NCBI RefSeq assembly: GCF_042665545.1
Contig: NZ_JBHTCM010000004.1
Span: forward strand, 186,001 to 250,000
DNA from: Rhodocista pekingensis
GTDB lineage: Bacteria; Pseudomonadota; Alphaproteobacteria; Azospirillales; Azospirillaceae
Direction: 5' to 3'
DNA: 64,000 bases
Shown here: piece by piece, positions 19,000-27,967 of the stretch
Numbering within the stretch: the stretch's first letter is position 1
How the letters are laid out: every line of letters begins with the position of its first letter
Program-made: the position numbers and the translations under genes
Notes under the pieces: generated by a model
Seen by the model: only the letters and a program-made list of their open reading frames with translations
Database searches by the model: none
Told to the model about the DNA's origin: nothing

Positions 19000-20187
19000 A
19001 TGTTCACCACCTTCTTCTACGAACTGCGCAAGGCGCAGGTGCCCGTCAGCCTGAAGGAATATCTGGCGCTGATGGAGGCGATGCAGGCCCACGTCGCCGC
19101 CTACAGCATCGACGACTTCTACTATCTCTGCCGCGCCGTGCTGGTGAAGGACGAGCGCAACCTGGACCGCTTCGACCAGGTCTTCGGCCAGGTCTTCAAG
19201 GGGCTGGAGACGTCCGGCGCCACGCCGCAGGAGATCTTCGCGCAGATCCCCGAGGAATGGCTGCGCAAGCTGGCCGAAAAGCTGCTGACGGAGGAGGAGA
19301 AGGCCCAGATCCAGGCCCTGGGCGGCTGGGACCGGCTGATGGAGACTCTGGCGAAGCGCCTCGCCGAGCAGGAGGGGCGGCACCAGGGCGGCTCGAAATG
19401 GATCGGCACCGCCGGCACTTCGCCCTTCGGGGCCCATGGCTACAATCCGGAGGGCGTCCGCATCGGCCAGCAGGAGAGCCGCCACCGCCGCGCCGTGAAG
19501 GTCTGGGACAGGCGGGAGTTCCGCAATCTCGACGACCGGGTGGAGCTGGGCACCCGCAACATCAAGGTGGCGCTGCGGCGGCTGCGCCGGTTCGCCCGCC
19601 AGGGCGCGGCCGAGGTGCTGGACCTGCCCGACACCATCCGTTCCACCGCGCGCAATGCCGGCTGGCTCGACCTGCGGATGGTGCCGGAGCGGCACAATGC
19701 CGTGAAGGTGCTGCTGTTCCTGGATGTCGGCGGCAGCATGGACGACCATGTGCGCGTCTGCGAGGAGCTGTTCTCCGCCGCCCGGACGGAGTTCAAGCAC
19801 CTCGAATACTTCTACTTCCACAACTGCGTCTATGAAGGCGTCTGGAAGGACAACCGCCGCCGCCATGTCGAGCGGATGTCTACCTGGGACGTGATCCACA
19901 CCTACGGGTCGGACTACAAGCTGGTCTTCGTCGGCGACGCCGCCATGAGCCCCTACGAGATCGTGCAGCCCGGCGGCAGCGTGGAGCACTGGAACGCCGA
20001 GGCCGGGCAGGTCTGGCTGCAACGGCTGCTGCACACCTGGCGCCATGCCATCTGGCTGAACCCGACGCCGGAGAAGTACTGGGGGTACACCCAGTCCATC
20101 GCCATGATCCGCCAGCTCATGGACGGCCGCATGTACCCCCTGACCCTGGAGGGGCTGGACCGCGGCATGCGGGAGCTGAACCACTGA
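19000..20187 (+). CDS. VWA domain protein, CoxE-like
   Basis: Likely partner of the MoxR-type ATPase at 14066-14920; such pairs act in maturation or remodelling of other protein complexes. The 395-residue protein begins FFYELRKAQVPVSLKEYLALMEAM, typical of this family, and has a VWA domain in the C-terminal half. The metal-site motif reads FLDVGGSMDD instead of the classical DxSxS, so the first serine is replaced by glycine; I recall this as normal for the family but could not check it. There is no signal peptide, so it is probably cytoplasmic. Confidence 0.85.
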   Translation: MFTTFFYELRKAQVPVSLKEYLALMEAMQAHVAAYSIDDFYYLCRAVLVKDERNLDRFDQVFGQVFKGLETSGATPQEIFAQIPEEWLRKLAEKLLTEEEKAQIQALGGWDRLMETLAKRLAEQEGRHQGGSKWIGTAGTSPFGAHGYNPEGVRIGQQESRHRRAVKVWDRREFRNLDDRVELGTRNIKVALRRLRRFARQGAAEVLDLPDTIRSTARNAGWLDLRMVPERHNAVKVLLFLDVGGSMDDHVRVCEELFSAARTEFKHLEYFYFHNCVYEGVWKDNRRRHVERMSTWDVIHTYGSDYKLVFVGDAAMSPYEIVQPGGSVEHWNAEAGQVWLQRLLHTWRHAIWLNPTPEKYWGYTQSIAMIRQLMDGRMYPLTLEGLDRGMRELNH

Positions 20188-20337
20188 TCCGGCGGCTTTC
20201 AGGGGCCCCGGCCGCCGCTCCGTTTACCGCCCCTGGCCGCGCATCGGGCTAGATTGAAACGGGTCCGGCCCGCGCATAGTCTGCCCGGCGCCCGGATACC
20301 CCCGATGGATGGGGAGTGGCAGAAAAGGACGGACAGC

Positions 20338-21789
20338 ATGAGTGACGTGACGAAGGTCACCATCGCGCGCGGCGACGGGATCGGTCCGGAGATCATGGAC
20401 GCGACCCTGGAGATCCTGGAGGCGGCGGGTGCCGCGCTGGAGTACGAGGAGATCCAGATCGGCGAGAGCGTCTACCGGCGCGGCATCCTGAACGGCATGG
20501 AGCCGGCGGCCTGGGACAGCCTGCGCCGCACCCGCGTGTTCCTGAAGGCGCCGATCACCACGCCGCAGGGCGGCGGCTACAAGTCCTTGAACGTGACGAT
20601 CCGCGGCGCGCTGGGGCTCTACGCCAACATCCGGCCCTGCGTCAGCTACCACCCGTTCGTCAACACGAAGCACCCGCAGATGGACGTGGTGATCGTGCGC
20701 GAGAACGAGGAGGACCTCTATGCCGGCATCGAGTACCGGCAGACCCAGGACGTGACCCAGGCGGTCAAGCTGATCTCCCGGCCGGGGTCGGAGAAGATCA
20801 TCCGTTACGCCTTCGAGTATGCCCGCGCCAACCACCGGCGCAAGGTGACGGCCTTCGTCAAGGACAACATCATGAAGATCAGCGATGGCCTGTTCCATCG
20901 CGTCTTCGACGAGATCGCCGCCGAGTATCCGGAGATCGAGCACGAGACGATGATCATCGACATCGGCGCCGCCCGGTTGGCGGACACGCCCGAGCAGTTC
21001 GACGTCATCGTCACCCTGAACCTCTACGGCGACATCATCTCCGACATCGCGGCCCAGATCACGGGCTCGGTCGGGCTTGCCGGGTCCTCCAACATCGGCG
21101 ACCAGTGCGCCATGTTCGAGGCGATCCACGGCTCGGCGCCGAACATCGCCGGCAAGGGCATCGCCAACCCCTCGGGCCTGATCCTGGCCTCGGTGATGAT
21201 GCTCGTGCATGTCGGGCAGGCCGAAGCGGCGGAGCGCATCCACAATGCCTGGCTGCGGATGGTCGAGGACGGCATCCATACGGTGGACATCTTCAAGCGC
21301 GGCATCTCCAAGGCCCGCGTCGGCACCCGCGACTTCGCGGCCAATCTGATCGACCGGCTGGGCGAGCGGCCGGTGACGCTGACCCCGGCCAGCTACGAGG
21401 TCGGCGCCAAGGCCAGCTTCGCCGGCATTCAGCTCAAGACCCGCAACGATGCGAAGAAGCGGCTGGTCGGCTGTGACATCTTCGTCGATCACACCGGCGG
21501 CGACGGCGACGCCATGGCGGCCCGCGTTCTGCCGCTGGTGCAGGACGGGCTGAAACTGTCCGTCATCTCCAACCGCGGCCAGAAGGTCTGGCCCGACGGC
21601 GCACCGGAAACCTTCTGCATCGACCACTGGCGCCTGCGGGTGATGGGGGAGGGCACCGCCGCCGTGACCCAGAACGCCATCGCTGCGCTGATCGTGCGCA
21701 TGGCGGATGCAGGATTCGATATTGTGCAGACGGCGCGTCTCTATACTTTCGACGGCGCACCCGGCTTCTCCCTGGCCCAGGGCCAGTAG
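20338..21789 (+). CDS. Isocitrate dehydrogenase, beta-decarboxylating (IMDH-like) family
   Basis: Oxidative decarboxylation of isocitrate to 2-oxoglutarate is the likely reaction. I start at ATG 20338 with AAAAGGA upstream. The 483-residue product opens with VTIARGDGIGPEIMDATLEIL and contains the substrate motif SLNVTIRGALGLYANIRP, VIVRENEEDLYAGIEY, NLYGDIISDIAAQITGSVGLAGSSNIG and HGSAPNIAGKGIANP. The extra C-terminal domain of about 140 residues, which the shorter isopropylmalate dehydrogenases lack, matches the alphaproteobacterial/Thermus-type isocitrate dehydrogenases. A second, unrelated-type isocitrate dehydrogenase is encoded 4 kb away. NAD versus NADP use is not clear from the sequence. 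Confidence 0.85.
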   Translation: MSDVTKVTIARGDGIGPEIMDATLEILEAAGAALEYEEIQIGESVYRRGILNGMEPAAWDSLRRTRVFLKAPITTPQGGGYKSLNVTIRGALGLYANIRPCVSYHPFVNTKHPQMDVVIVRENEEDLYAGIEYRQTQDVTQAVKLISRPGSEKIIRYAFEYARANHRRKVTAFVKDNIMKISDGLFHRVFDEIAAEYPEIEHETMIIDIGAARLADTPEQFDVIVTLNLYGDIISDIAAQITGSVGLAGSSNIGDQCAMFEAIHGSAPNIAGKGIANPSGLILASVMMLVHVGQAEAAERIHNAWLRMVEDGIHTVDIFKRGISKARVGTRDFAANLIDRLGERPVTLTPASYEVGAKASFAGIQLKTRNDAKKRLVGCDIFVDHTGGDGDAMAARVLPLVQDGLKLSVISNRGQKVWPDGAPETFCIDHWRLRVMGEGTAAVTQNAIAALIVRMADAGFDIVQTARLYTFDGAPGFSLAQGQ

Positions 21790-21915
21790 CCCGGGCCGCA
21801 ATGGCGGCCGGCCATCATACCCCCCGCGGGGGGCGTCTGCGGAGTTTCCCACAGAAAAATCGCAGCCGCCCCCTACCCATCCGGAAGCAAATTTGGTACG
21901 GTTGGGCACTGTGCG

Positions 21916-21938
21916 ACACAAGATGTAGCCTCTTGTGT
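21916..21938. promoter_or_regulatory. Palindrome upstream of gcrA
   Basis: ACACAAGA at 21916-21923 and TCTTGTGT at 21931-21938 form a perfect eight-base inverted repeat with a seven-base spacer. A TTGACA at 21938-21943 abuts it, though no good -10 follows. It may be an operator for gcrA, whose start lies about 105 bases downstream. The binding protein is unknown. Confidence 0.5.
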
Positions 21939-22044
21939 TGACAGGTGACCTATGGCAGGCAGCCGGGCCTGCGGTCGCGGTCATGCCCCGGGACGGACGG
22001 TCCCGGGCGCCGATGCCGCGCGGGAGCTTGGGGGAGAAACCTTC

Positions 22045-22404
22045 ATGAGTTGGACGGAAGAGCGGATCGGGAAGCTGCGCGAGCTCTGGGGGCAGGGGAT
22101 GAGCGCCAGTGAGATCGCCGAGCTTCTGGGCAACGTCACCCGGAACGCGGTGATCGGCAAGGCCCACCGCCTCGGCCTGTCCGGTCGTCCCTCCCCGATC
22201 AAGAAGAAGCCGACCCGCGGCGCCACGATCCTGTCGCTGACCGAGCGCATGTGCAAATGGCCGGTCGGCGATCCCAAGCACCCCGATTTCCATTTCTGCG
22301 GCAAGACGGCCCTGCCGGGCATGCCCTACTGCGCCGAACATGCCGCCATGGCCTATCAGCCGGCCAAGAAGCGGGAAGAGGAGCGCAAGTTCTCCGTTGC
22401 CTGA
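22045..22404 (+). CDS. gcrA: Cell cycle regulator GcrA
   Basis: Sigma-70 cofactor that activates promoters with methylated GANTC sites in alphaproteobacteria. The start is ATG 22045, after GGGGGAG at 22030-22036; the open frame extends upstream without support. The 119 residues begin with SWTEERIGKLRELWGQGMSASEIAELLG and NVTRNAVIGKAHRLGLSGRPSP, the conserved DNA-binding part, then a basic linker and a C-terminal sigma-interacting region with Cys/His residues (CKWPVGDP, FCGKTALPGMPYCAEH). It is shorter than the roughly 170-residue Caulobacter protein, mostly in the linker. A palindrome upstream is an operator candidate. Confidence 0.93.
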   Translation: MSWTEERIGKLRELWGQGMSASEIAELLGNVTRNAVIGKAHRLGLSGRPSPIKKKPTRGATILSLTERMCKWPVGDPKHPDFHFCGKTALPGMPYCAEHAAMAYQPAKKREEERKFSVA

Positions 22405-22630
22405 CAGCCGGCGCTTGACGGGCGACGCCTGACCGACCTCGGCCCGGGGCTCCCCGGCCCGCCCGGTCCGGATGCATGCCGTCGCCACGGCACGGCCGTG
22501 ACCCCTGGCGGGCATGTGGTCCGCCGCACGCCCCTATGCCCTTCGTCTCAGTTTGGTCCGGCGGCATCCTCGTATAGGACTAGGGGGATTCCTGGGGGGC
22601 GGACGGCAGGCGGGTTCCTTGTCCTTTGGT

Positions 22631-24430
22631 ATGATCAGACGGACGCTTCCGCCGCTCCCGGCGGATCGGCCGGCCTTTGCGGCTGGCAGGGGTCAGGCCG
22701 TGTCCACAGAGGCCGGCGATCCGGTCACCGCGGCCCGGGTCCGGCTCGCGCAGGCCTGCGGCGGGCTTCAGGCATGGCAGATCGACCCCGCGACCTGGGC
22801 GGCCACGGGTCCGCCCGGCGTGCTGGAGCTGTTCGGCCTGCCGGCCACCGCCAGCGTCCGTGACATCCTCGATGCCATCCATCGGCGCGACCGTCCCCGT
22901 GTGCGGCGGCGCTTCGCCGAGGCGTGCCGGCCCGGCGGCGTCTGCCTGTGCGATTTCCGGGTGATGCTGCCCGACGGCGGGGTGCGCTGGCTGCGCTTGG
23001 CGGGGGAAGGGGTCGTCCTGCCGGACGGGTCCCTGCGGGTCGTCGGCTTCACGGTGGACATCACCGGCACCAGGACGGCCGCCCGCGATCTGGTGGAGAG
23101 CGAGGCGCGCTTCCGCAGCTTCATCGACCATTCCTCCAGCCTGATCTTCGCCAAGGACCTCCAGGGCCGTTACATCCTGGCGAACCGCGCCTATCTCGAC
23201 CTGTTCGGTTTTTCCTCCCTCGACGCGCTGCTGGGGCTGACTGACCGCGACCGGTTCGGCCATGAGGTGGACTGGACCCTGAACGACCGCCGGGTGGCCG
23301 CGACGGGCGAACCGCTGGAGGCGGAGGAGGAGGCCGACTTCGCCGACGGCCGCCGCACCTACATCTCGGCCAAGTTCCCCTTGCGCGACGCGGCCGGCCG
23401 GATCGTCGCAGTCGGCGGCATCTCCACCGACATCACGGCCCGCAAGCGGGCGGAACAGGCGCTGGCGGAGAGCGAGGCGCGCTTCCGCGTGCTCGCCGAC
23501 AGCGCCCCGGTCACCATCTGGATGGCCGCTCCCGACGGCGCCTGCACCTACATGAGCCGGGGCTGGCGCGAGACCACGGGGCAGGACGAGGATGCCGCCG
23601 CCGGGTTCGGCTGGCTGGCCGCCCTGCACCCCGACGATGCGCCGACGGCGCGGCAGGCCCTGGCGGGGGCCGTTGCCGGGCAGCGGGCCTTCCGCCAGGA
23701 ATACCGCCTCCGGCACCGGGACGGCCGCTATCGCTGGGCCATGAACGTGGCCGTGCCGCGGCTGTCGGCGGGGGGCGACTTCCTGGGCCTGATCGGGTCG
23801 ATCATGGACATCACCGAGCGCCGCCAGCTTGAGGAGGCGCGGGCCCTGCTGATGCGCGAGGTGGACCACCGCGCCAAGAACGCGCTCGCCGTGGTCCAGG
23901 CCCTGGTCGGGCTGACCTCGGCCGACAGCGTGGCGGCATTCAAGGAGGCGGTGACGGGCCGCGTCTCCGCCATGGCGCGGGCGCATTCGCTGCTGGCGGC
24001 CAACCGCTGGCTGGGCGGCGATCTCGCCGGGCTGGCGGGGGAGGAGCTGGAGCCCTATGCGGGCCGCGTCCGCATGGCCGGCCCCGCGGTCGATCTGCCG
24101 GCCGACTACATCCAGGCGGTGTCGCTCTCGCTGCACGAACTGGCGACCAACGCGGCCAAGCACGGCGCCCTGTCCAGCCCGGACGGCCGGGTCGATCTGC
24201 GCTGGGATCTTGCAGGCGGCGGCCGCGCGCTCCGCCTTGTCTGGGAGGAGAGCGGTGGCCCCCCGGTCGCCGGCCCACCCCGGCGCAGCGGCTTCGGCTC
24301 CTCCCTGCTGGTCCGCAGCATTCGCGGCCAGCTCGGCGGCACCCTGCGCCAGGACTGGCGCCCGCAGGGCCTTCTCTGCGAGATCGTCCTGCCGCTCACC
24401 CATGACGAGGGCGGTGGGGAGCGGGGGTAG
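22631..24430 (+). CDS. PAS-domain HWE-family sensor histidine kinase
   Basis: Probably soluble sensor kinase; no membrane segment is seen. Three PAS domains are visible (about residues 30-150, 160-285 and 290-405), two of them preceded by SEARFR linkers, followed by an HWE-type kinase domain with REVDHRAKNALAVVQALVGLT (phospho-His 413), LHELATNAAKHGALS and the WEES motif that names the family. HWE kinases often act with PhyR-type general stress or light signalling. The start is uncertain: ATG 22631 lacks a clear ribosome binding site, and the frame is open back to 22514. No response regulator gene is adjacent. Confidence 0.85.
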   Translation: MIRRTLPPLPADRPAFAAGRGQAVSTEAGDPVTAARVRLAQACGGLQAWQIDPATWAATGPPGVLELFGLPATASVRDILDAIHRRDRPRVRRRFAEACRPGGVCLCDFRVMLPDGGVRWLRLAGEGVVLPDGSLRVVGFTVDITGTRTAARDLVESEARFRSFIDHSSSLIFAKDLQGRYILANRAYLDLFGFSSLDALLGLTDRDRFGHEVDWTLNDRRVAATGEPLEAEEEADFADGRRTYISAKFPLRDAAGRIVAVGGISTDITARKRAEQALAESEARFRVLADSAPVTIWMAAPDGACTYMSRGWRETTGQDEDAAAGFGWLAALHPDDAPTARQALAGAVAGQRAFRQEYRLRHRDGRYRWAMNVAVPRLSAGGDFLGLIGSIMDITERRQLEEARALLMREVDHRAKNALAVVQALVGLTSADSVAAFKEAVTGRVSAMARAHSLLAANRWLGGDLAGLAGEELEPYAGRVRMAGPAVDLPADYIQAVSLSLHELATNAAKHGALSSPDGRVDLRWDLAGGGRALRLVWEESGGPPVAGPPRRSGFGSSLLVRSIRGQLGGTLRQDWRPQGLLCEIVLPLTHDEGGGERG

Positions 24431-24433
24431 TGC

Positions 24434-24467
24434 CATCAGATGATGAAGCGGAAATCATCATCTGATG
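24434..24467. promoter_or_regulatory. Operator candidate of the Xre-RES pair
   Basis: CATCAGATGAT at 24434-24444 is repeated inverted as ATCATCTGATG at 24457-24467 with a 12-base spacer. It ends 37 bases before the antitoxin ATG, the position expected for an autoregulatory site bound by the antitoxin. Confidence 0.7.
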
Positions 24468-24504
24468 ATATGGTGGTGCCCGGGGATCACGACCGGAGGG
24501 CACG

Positions 24505-24948
24505 ATGCCACCGCTTGCGCAGACCTCGGACGACCGCCTGCCGACCTCGCGGCCCCGGCAGCAGACCTTTGCCGATCCCTCGGACCGCGCCCGCCTGACC
24601 CCGGCCTCGCTGGAGGCCATGCGGCGTCTGGCGGAAACCTGGACCCTGTCCCGCCCGGAGGCGGCCGCCCTTCTCGGGGTGTCGGAAAGCACCTGGGACA
24701 GGATCAGGACAGGCGCCTGGACCCAGAATCTCAGTCAGGACCAGCTCTACAGGGTCTCGGCCCTCGTCGGTCTCCACAAGGGCCTGCACCTTCTCTTCGC
24801 GGACACCATGGCCGACCGCTGGCCGCGGCTGCGGAACCGGGGGCCGCTGTTCGCCGGACAGACCCCCATCGACGCCATGGTCGAAGGAGGCATCCCCCTG
24901 ATGCTGGAGGTGCGCCGTCACGTCGATGCCCTGCGCGGCGGGCTCTGA
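24505..24948 (+). CDS. Xre/MbcA/ParS-type antitoxin
   Basis: Antitoxin and probable repressor of the toxin gene that follows. The 147-residue protein has an N-terminal Xre-like helix-turn-helix part (LTPASLEAMRRLAETWTLSRPEAAALLGVSESTWDRIRTG, about residues 31-70) and a C-terminal toxin-binding region with the family pattern LFADTMADRWPRLRNRGPLFAGQTPIDAM (about 98-126), as in MbcA/Xre antitoxins (NP.LfgG.PId.m). The stop overlaps the toxin start as TGATG, and a large inverted repeat precedes the gene. Confidence 0.88.
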   Translation: MPPLAQTSDDRLPTSRPRQQTFADPSDRARLTPASLEAMRRLAETWTLSRPEAAALLGVSESTWDRIRTGAWTQNLSQDQLYRVSALVGLHKGLHLLFADTMADRWPRLRNRGPLFAGQTPIDAMVEGGIPLMLEVRRHVDALRGGL

Positions 24949-25634
24949 TGACGCCGCCCGTGCGTCGCCTCGCGCTGGAGCGGACGGTGCGGCTGGTGGC
25001 CAGCGCCCGGCTCCGCGATCCGGTGCTGCGGGGCCTCGTGCCAGCGGACATGGAGGACGATCTGGCCGAGATCGAGGGCGCGACCAGCGGTCGGATCATG
25101 GCGCAGGCCCGCGGGGCGGACGGCATCGGCAGCGCGGAGTTCGTCGCCGGCCTTCCGCAGGCCCTTTTCATCAACGCTGCCTTCTCCTACTGGCGTCCGC
25201 GCGACCTGAACCGCTTCAACGGGCCGGGCCGCGGGGCGTGGTACGCGGCCTTCGCGGTCGAGACCTGTCTGGCCGAGGTCATCTTCCATCTGACGCGCGA
25301 GCTGGAGCGGGTCGGGGACTTCCGCGCGGTGGTGGAGTATGCGGAGCTGTTCGCCTCCTTCGCCGGGGAGTTCTGCGATCTCCGCGGCATCGTCCCGGTC
25401 CCGGTCTGCCTCGATCCCGATCCCGCCGTGGGATACCCGGCGGGCAATGCCCTGGCGGAGACACTGCGGGCGGAGGGGCGCAACGGCGTCGTCTACCCCT
25501 CCGTGCGGCATCCGGGTGGCACCTGCCTCGTCGCCTTGTTCCCCCATGCCGTCCAGTCGGTGGCGCCGGGCCGGGTGCTGCGGGTCACCTGGGCCGGCGG
25601 GCGCACGCCCACCTGGGACGCGGTGACGGACTGA
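24948..25634 (+). CDS. RES-domain toxin
   Basis: Probable NAD-degrading toxin of the RES family, such as MbcT (an NAD phosphorylase). The ATG at 24948 overlaps the antitoxin stop by one base, so translation is coupled. The 228-residue product has RPRDLNRFNGPGRGAWYAAFAVETCLAEV, matching the RES region around the conserved R and E, and VVYPSVRHPGGTCLVALFPHAV, containing the conserved Ser and Arg. The reading frame is intact. NAD consumption is inferred from the family only. Confidence 0.85.
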   Translation: MTPPVRRLALERTVRLVASARLRDPVLRGLVPADMEDDLAEIEGATSGRIMAQARGADGIGSAEFVAGLPQALFINAAFSYWRPRDLNRFNGPGRGAWYAAFAVETCLAEVIFHLTRELERVGDFRAVVEYAELFASFAGEFCDLRGIVPVPVCLDPDPAVGYPAGNALAETLRAEGRNGVVYPSVRHPGGTCLVALFPHAVQSVAPGRVLRVTWAGGRTPTWDAVTD

Positions 25635-25674
25635 GCGGAGAACGCCCGGCGCCTCTCCGGGCGGCGCGGCCATG

Positions 25675-25704
25675 GAAAACCCCCGGAGGCCGGGCCTCCG
25701 GGGG
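25675..25704 (-). terminator. Terminator of icd
   Basis: CCCCCGGAGGC at 25680-25690 pairs with GCCTCCGGGGG at 25694-25704. On the minus strand the stem is followed by GTTTTCC, placing an intrinsic terminator about 45 bases past the icd stop. It may also stop transcripts from the RES toxin gene. Confidence 0.75.
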
Positions 25705-25748
25705 GTCTGGACAGGACATCGCGGATGGGGCAGCGGCGCCCGCCGGGG

Positions 25749-26966
25749 TCAGTAGCCCATCGCCAGCTTCAGATTGTCGTCCAGCTTCGCCAGGAAGTCC
25801 TGGGTGGTCATCCAGGGCTGCTCCGGGCCGATCAGCAGGGCCAGGTCCTTGGTCATGAAGCCGGCCTCCACCGTCTCCACGCAGACCCTCTCCAGCGTCT
25901 TGGCGAACAGGGTGACCTCCGGCGTCTGGTCGAACTTGCCGCGGTAGGACAGGCCCTGGGTCCAGGCGAAGATGCTGGCGATCGGGTTGGTGCTGGTCGG
26001 CTTGCCCTTCTGGTGGTCGCGGAAGTGGCGGGTCACGGTGCCGTGCGCGGCCTCCGCCTCGATGGTGCGGCCGTCCGGCGTCATCAGCACCGAGGTCATC
26101 AGGCCCAGGCTGCCGAAGCCCTGCGCCACGAGGTCGGACTGCACGTCGCCGTCATAGTTCTTCGCGGCCCAGAGGAAGTTGCCCGACCATTTCAGCGCCG
26201 ACGCGACCATGTCGTCGATCAGCCGGTGCTCGTAGGTCAGGCCCTTGGCCTTGAACGCCTCGGCGAACTCGGCGTCGAACACCTCCTGGAACAGGTCCTT
26301 GAAGCGCCCGTCATAGGCCTTGAGGATCGTGTTCTTGGTCGAGAGGTAGACCGGGTAGTTGCGCAGCAGCCCGTAGTTGAAGCAGGCGCGCGCGAAGCCG
26401 CGGATCGACTCGTCCACGTTGTACATGCCCATGGCGATGCCCGGGCCGTCGAAGTCGAACACCGTGTGGCGGATGTTGCTGGTGCCGTCGCGGCTGGTGA
26501 AGGTGATGGACAGCCGCCCGGCCGCCGGGATGATGAAGTCGGTGGCGCGGTACTGGTCACCGAAGGCGTGGCGGCCGATCACGATCGGCTGGGTCCAGCC
26601 CGGCACCAGCCGCGGCACGTTCTTGCAGATGATCGGTTCGCGGAAGACGGTGCCGCCCAGGATGTTACGGATGGTCCCGTTGGGGGACTTCCACATCTCC
26701 TTCAGGTTGAATTCCTTGACCCGCGCCTCGTCCGGCGTGATGGTCGCGCACTTCACGCCCACGCCGTACTGCTTGATCGCCTCGGCCGCCTCGACCGTCA
26801 CCCGGTCGTCCGTCGCGTCCCGGTTCTCGATGCCGAGATCGTAGTATTTCAGGTCGACGTCGAGATAGGGCAGGATCAGGCGGTCCTTGATGAACTGCCA
26901 GATGACGCGCGTCATCTCGTCGCCGTCGAGTTCGACGATCGGATTGGCGACCTTGATCTTCGGCAT
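25749..26966 (-). CDS. icd: NADP-dependent isocitrate dehydrogenase, eukaryotic-like type
   Basis: Converts isocitrate to 2-oxoglutarate with NADP in the TCA cycle. The 405-residue product fits the homodimeric type shared with eukaryotes: NPIVELDGDEMTRVIW at the N terminus, CATITPDEARVKEF, the substrate-binding SPNGTIRNILGGTVFREPI, and the NADP region GTVTRHFRDHQKGKPTSTNPIASIFAWTQGL. GGGAGAGG lies upstream of ATG 26966, and a terminator lies downstream. This is the second isocitrate dehydrogenase in the window, from a different branch than 20338-21789. Confidence 0.96.
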   Translation of the reverse strand: MPKIKVANPIVELDGDEMTRVIWQFIKDRLILPYLDVDLKYYDLGIENRDATDDRVTVEAAEAIKQYGVGVKCATITPDEARVKEFNLKEMWKSPNGTIRNILGGTVFREPIICKNVPRLVPGWTQPIVIGRHAFGDQYRATDFIIPAAGRLSITFTSRDGTSNIRHTVFDFDGPGIAMGMYNVDESIRGFARACFNYGLLRNYPVYLSTKNTILKAYDGRFKDLFQEVFDAEFAEAFKAKGLTYEHRLIDDMVASALKWSGNFLWAAKNYDGDVQSDLVAQGFGSLGLMTSVLMTPDGRTIEAEAAHGTVTRHFRDHQKGKPTSTNPIASIFAWTQGLSYRGKFDQTPEVTLFAKTLERVCVETVEAGFMTKDLALLIGPEQPWMTTQDFLAKLDDNLKLAMGY

Positions 26967-27129
26967 GGTGCGGGCCTCTCCCGGCTTCCGTTATCCAGAC
27001 GCCGGATCGTTGCCGGCGTTGCGACATAAGAGCCTAACAGGACCCCCGGTGCAACCGCACCTGGCCCCGCCGCACCCTGTCCAAAGGTGCAGTCCCGCGG
27101 GTCCCGTCCGGTCGCTCCGGTGCGCCCGT

Positions 27130-27714
27130 TCAGAGGCGGGCGACGTGCGCCTCCACCGTCGGGACAGGCGCCACCGCCAGGGCCGGCAGCACGTCCTCCA
27201 CCCGGTCCACGAAAGTGTAGAGCCGCTCGATCTCCATCCGGCCGAAGCCGGTCTCGCGGATATGCGTCAGCAGCGCGCGCAACGGCGCCCAGTAGCCGTC
27301 CACGTCGACGATGATGATCGGCTTGTCGTGCAGGCGGAGCTGCCGCCAGGTGATGATCTCGAACGCCTCGTCCAGGGTGCCGAGTCCGCCCGGCAGAATC
27401 ACGAAGGCATCGGACCGAGAAACCATCATGGCCTTGCGGGTATGCATGCTGTCCACCACATGCAGTTCCGTGAGGCCGGTGTGGTCAACCTCCAGAGCCT
27501 GGATGTGCTCGGGAATGATCCCCACCACCTCGCCGCCCTCGGCAAGGGCAGCATCGGCCGTGATCCCCATCAGGCCGACGCGACCGCCGCCGTAGACGAG
27601 GCGCAGTCCCGCTGCGCCGATGCGCCGCCCCAGATCGTGTGCCGCCTGCTTGTAGGTGTCCGCGACCTGACCTGAAGACCCGCAGTAGACGCAGACGGAC
27701 CGGATGGTGGACAT
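27130..27714 (-). CDS. LOG family protein (cytokinin riboside 5'-monophosphate phosphoribohydrolase-like)
   Basis: LOG-family nucleotide phosphoribohydrolase; in plants it releases active cytokinins, and bacterial members hydrolyse purine monophosphates. The 194-residue product has VCVYCGSS at the N terminus, GGGRVGLMG, SMHTRKAMM and the hallmark PGGLGTLDEAFE. AAGGGAAGG precedes ATG 27714. The gene stands alone between icd and the divergent cytochrome c' gene. The true substrate here is unknown. Confidence 0.92.
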   Translation of the reverse strand: MSTIRSVCVYCGSSGQVADTYKQAAHDLGRRIGAAGLRLVYGGGRVGLMGITADAALAEGGEVVGIIPEHIQALEVDHTGLTELHVVDSMHTRKAMMVSRSDAFVILPGGLGTLDEAFEIITWRQLRLHDKPIIIVDVDGYWAPLRALLTHIRETGFGRMEIERLYTFVDRVEDVLPALAVAPVPTVEAHVARL

Positions 27715-27967
27715 TCGCCTTCCCTTGTCGATGCGGACGCCGATGCCGTCATCGGCGCGGTTGCGTCCATCGGCGGTTCTCCGGCGCGCCCGTCGCCGCA
27801 GGCCTGCCCCCCCGATCGAACGGGGTGGGGACGGCTTGCGTCACACCGGGGGCGCGGGCACTCTTGGGCCGTCCGATGGGCCGGTCCAAGCCCGTTACAC
27901 CATCGCCGACCCCTTCCACAAGGCGGAACGGCTGGCTTCCCTGACAGGATCGAGAGGAAATGAGCAA

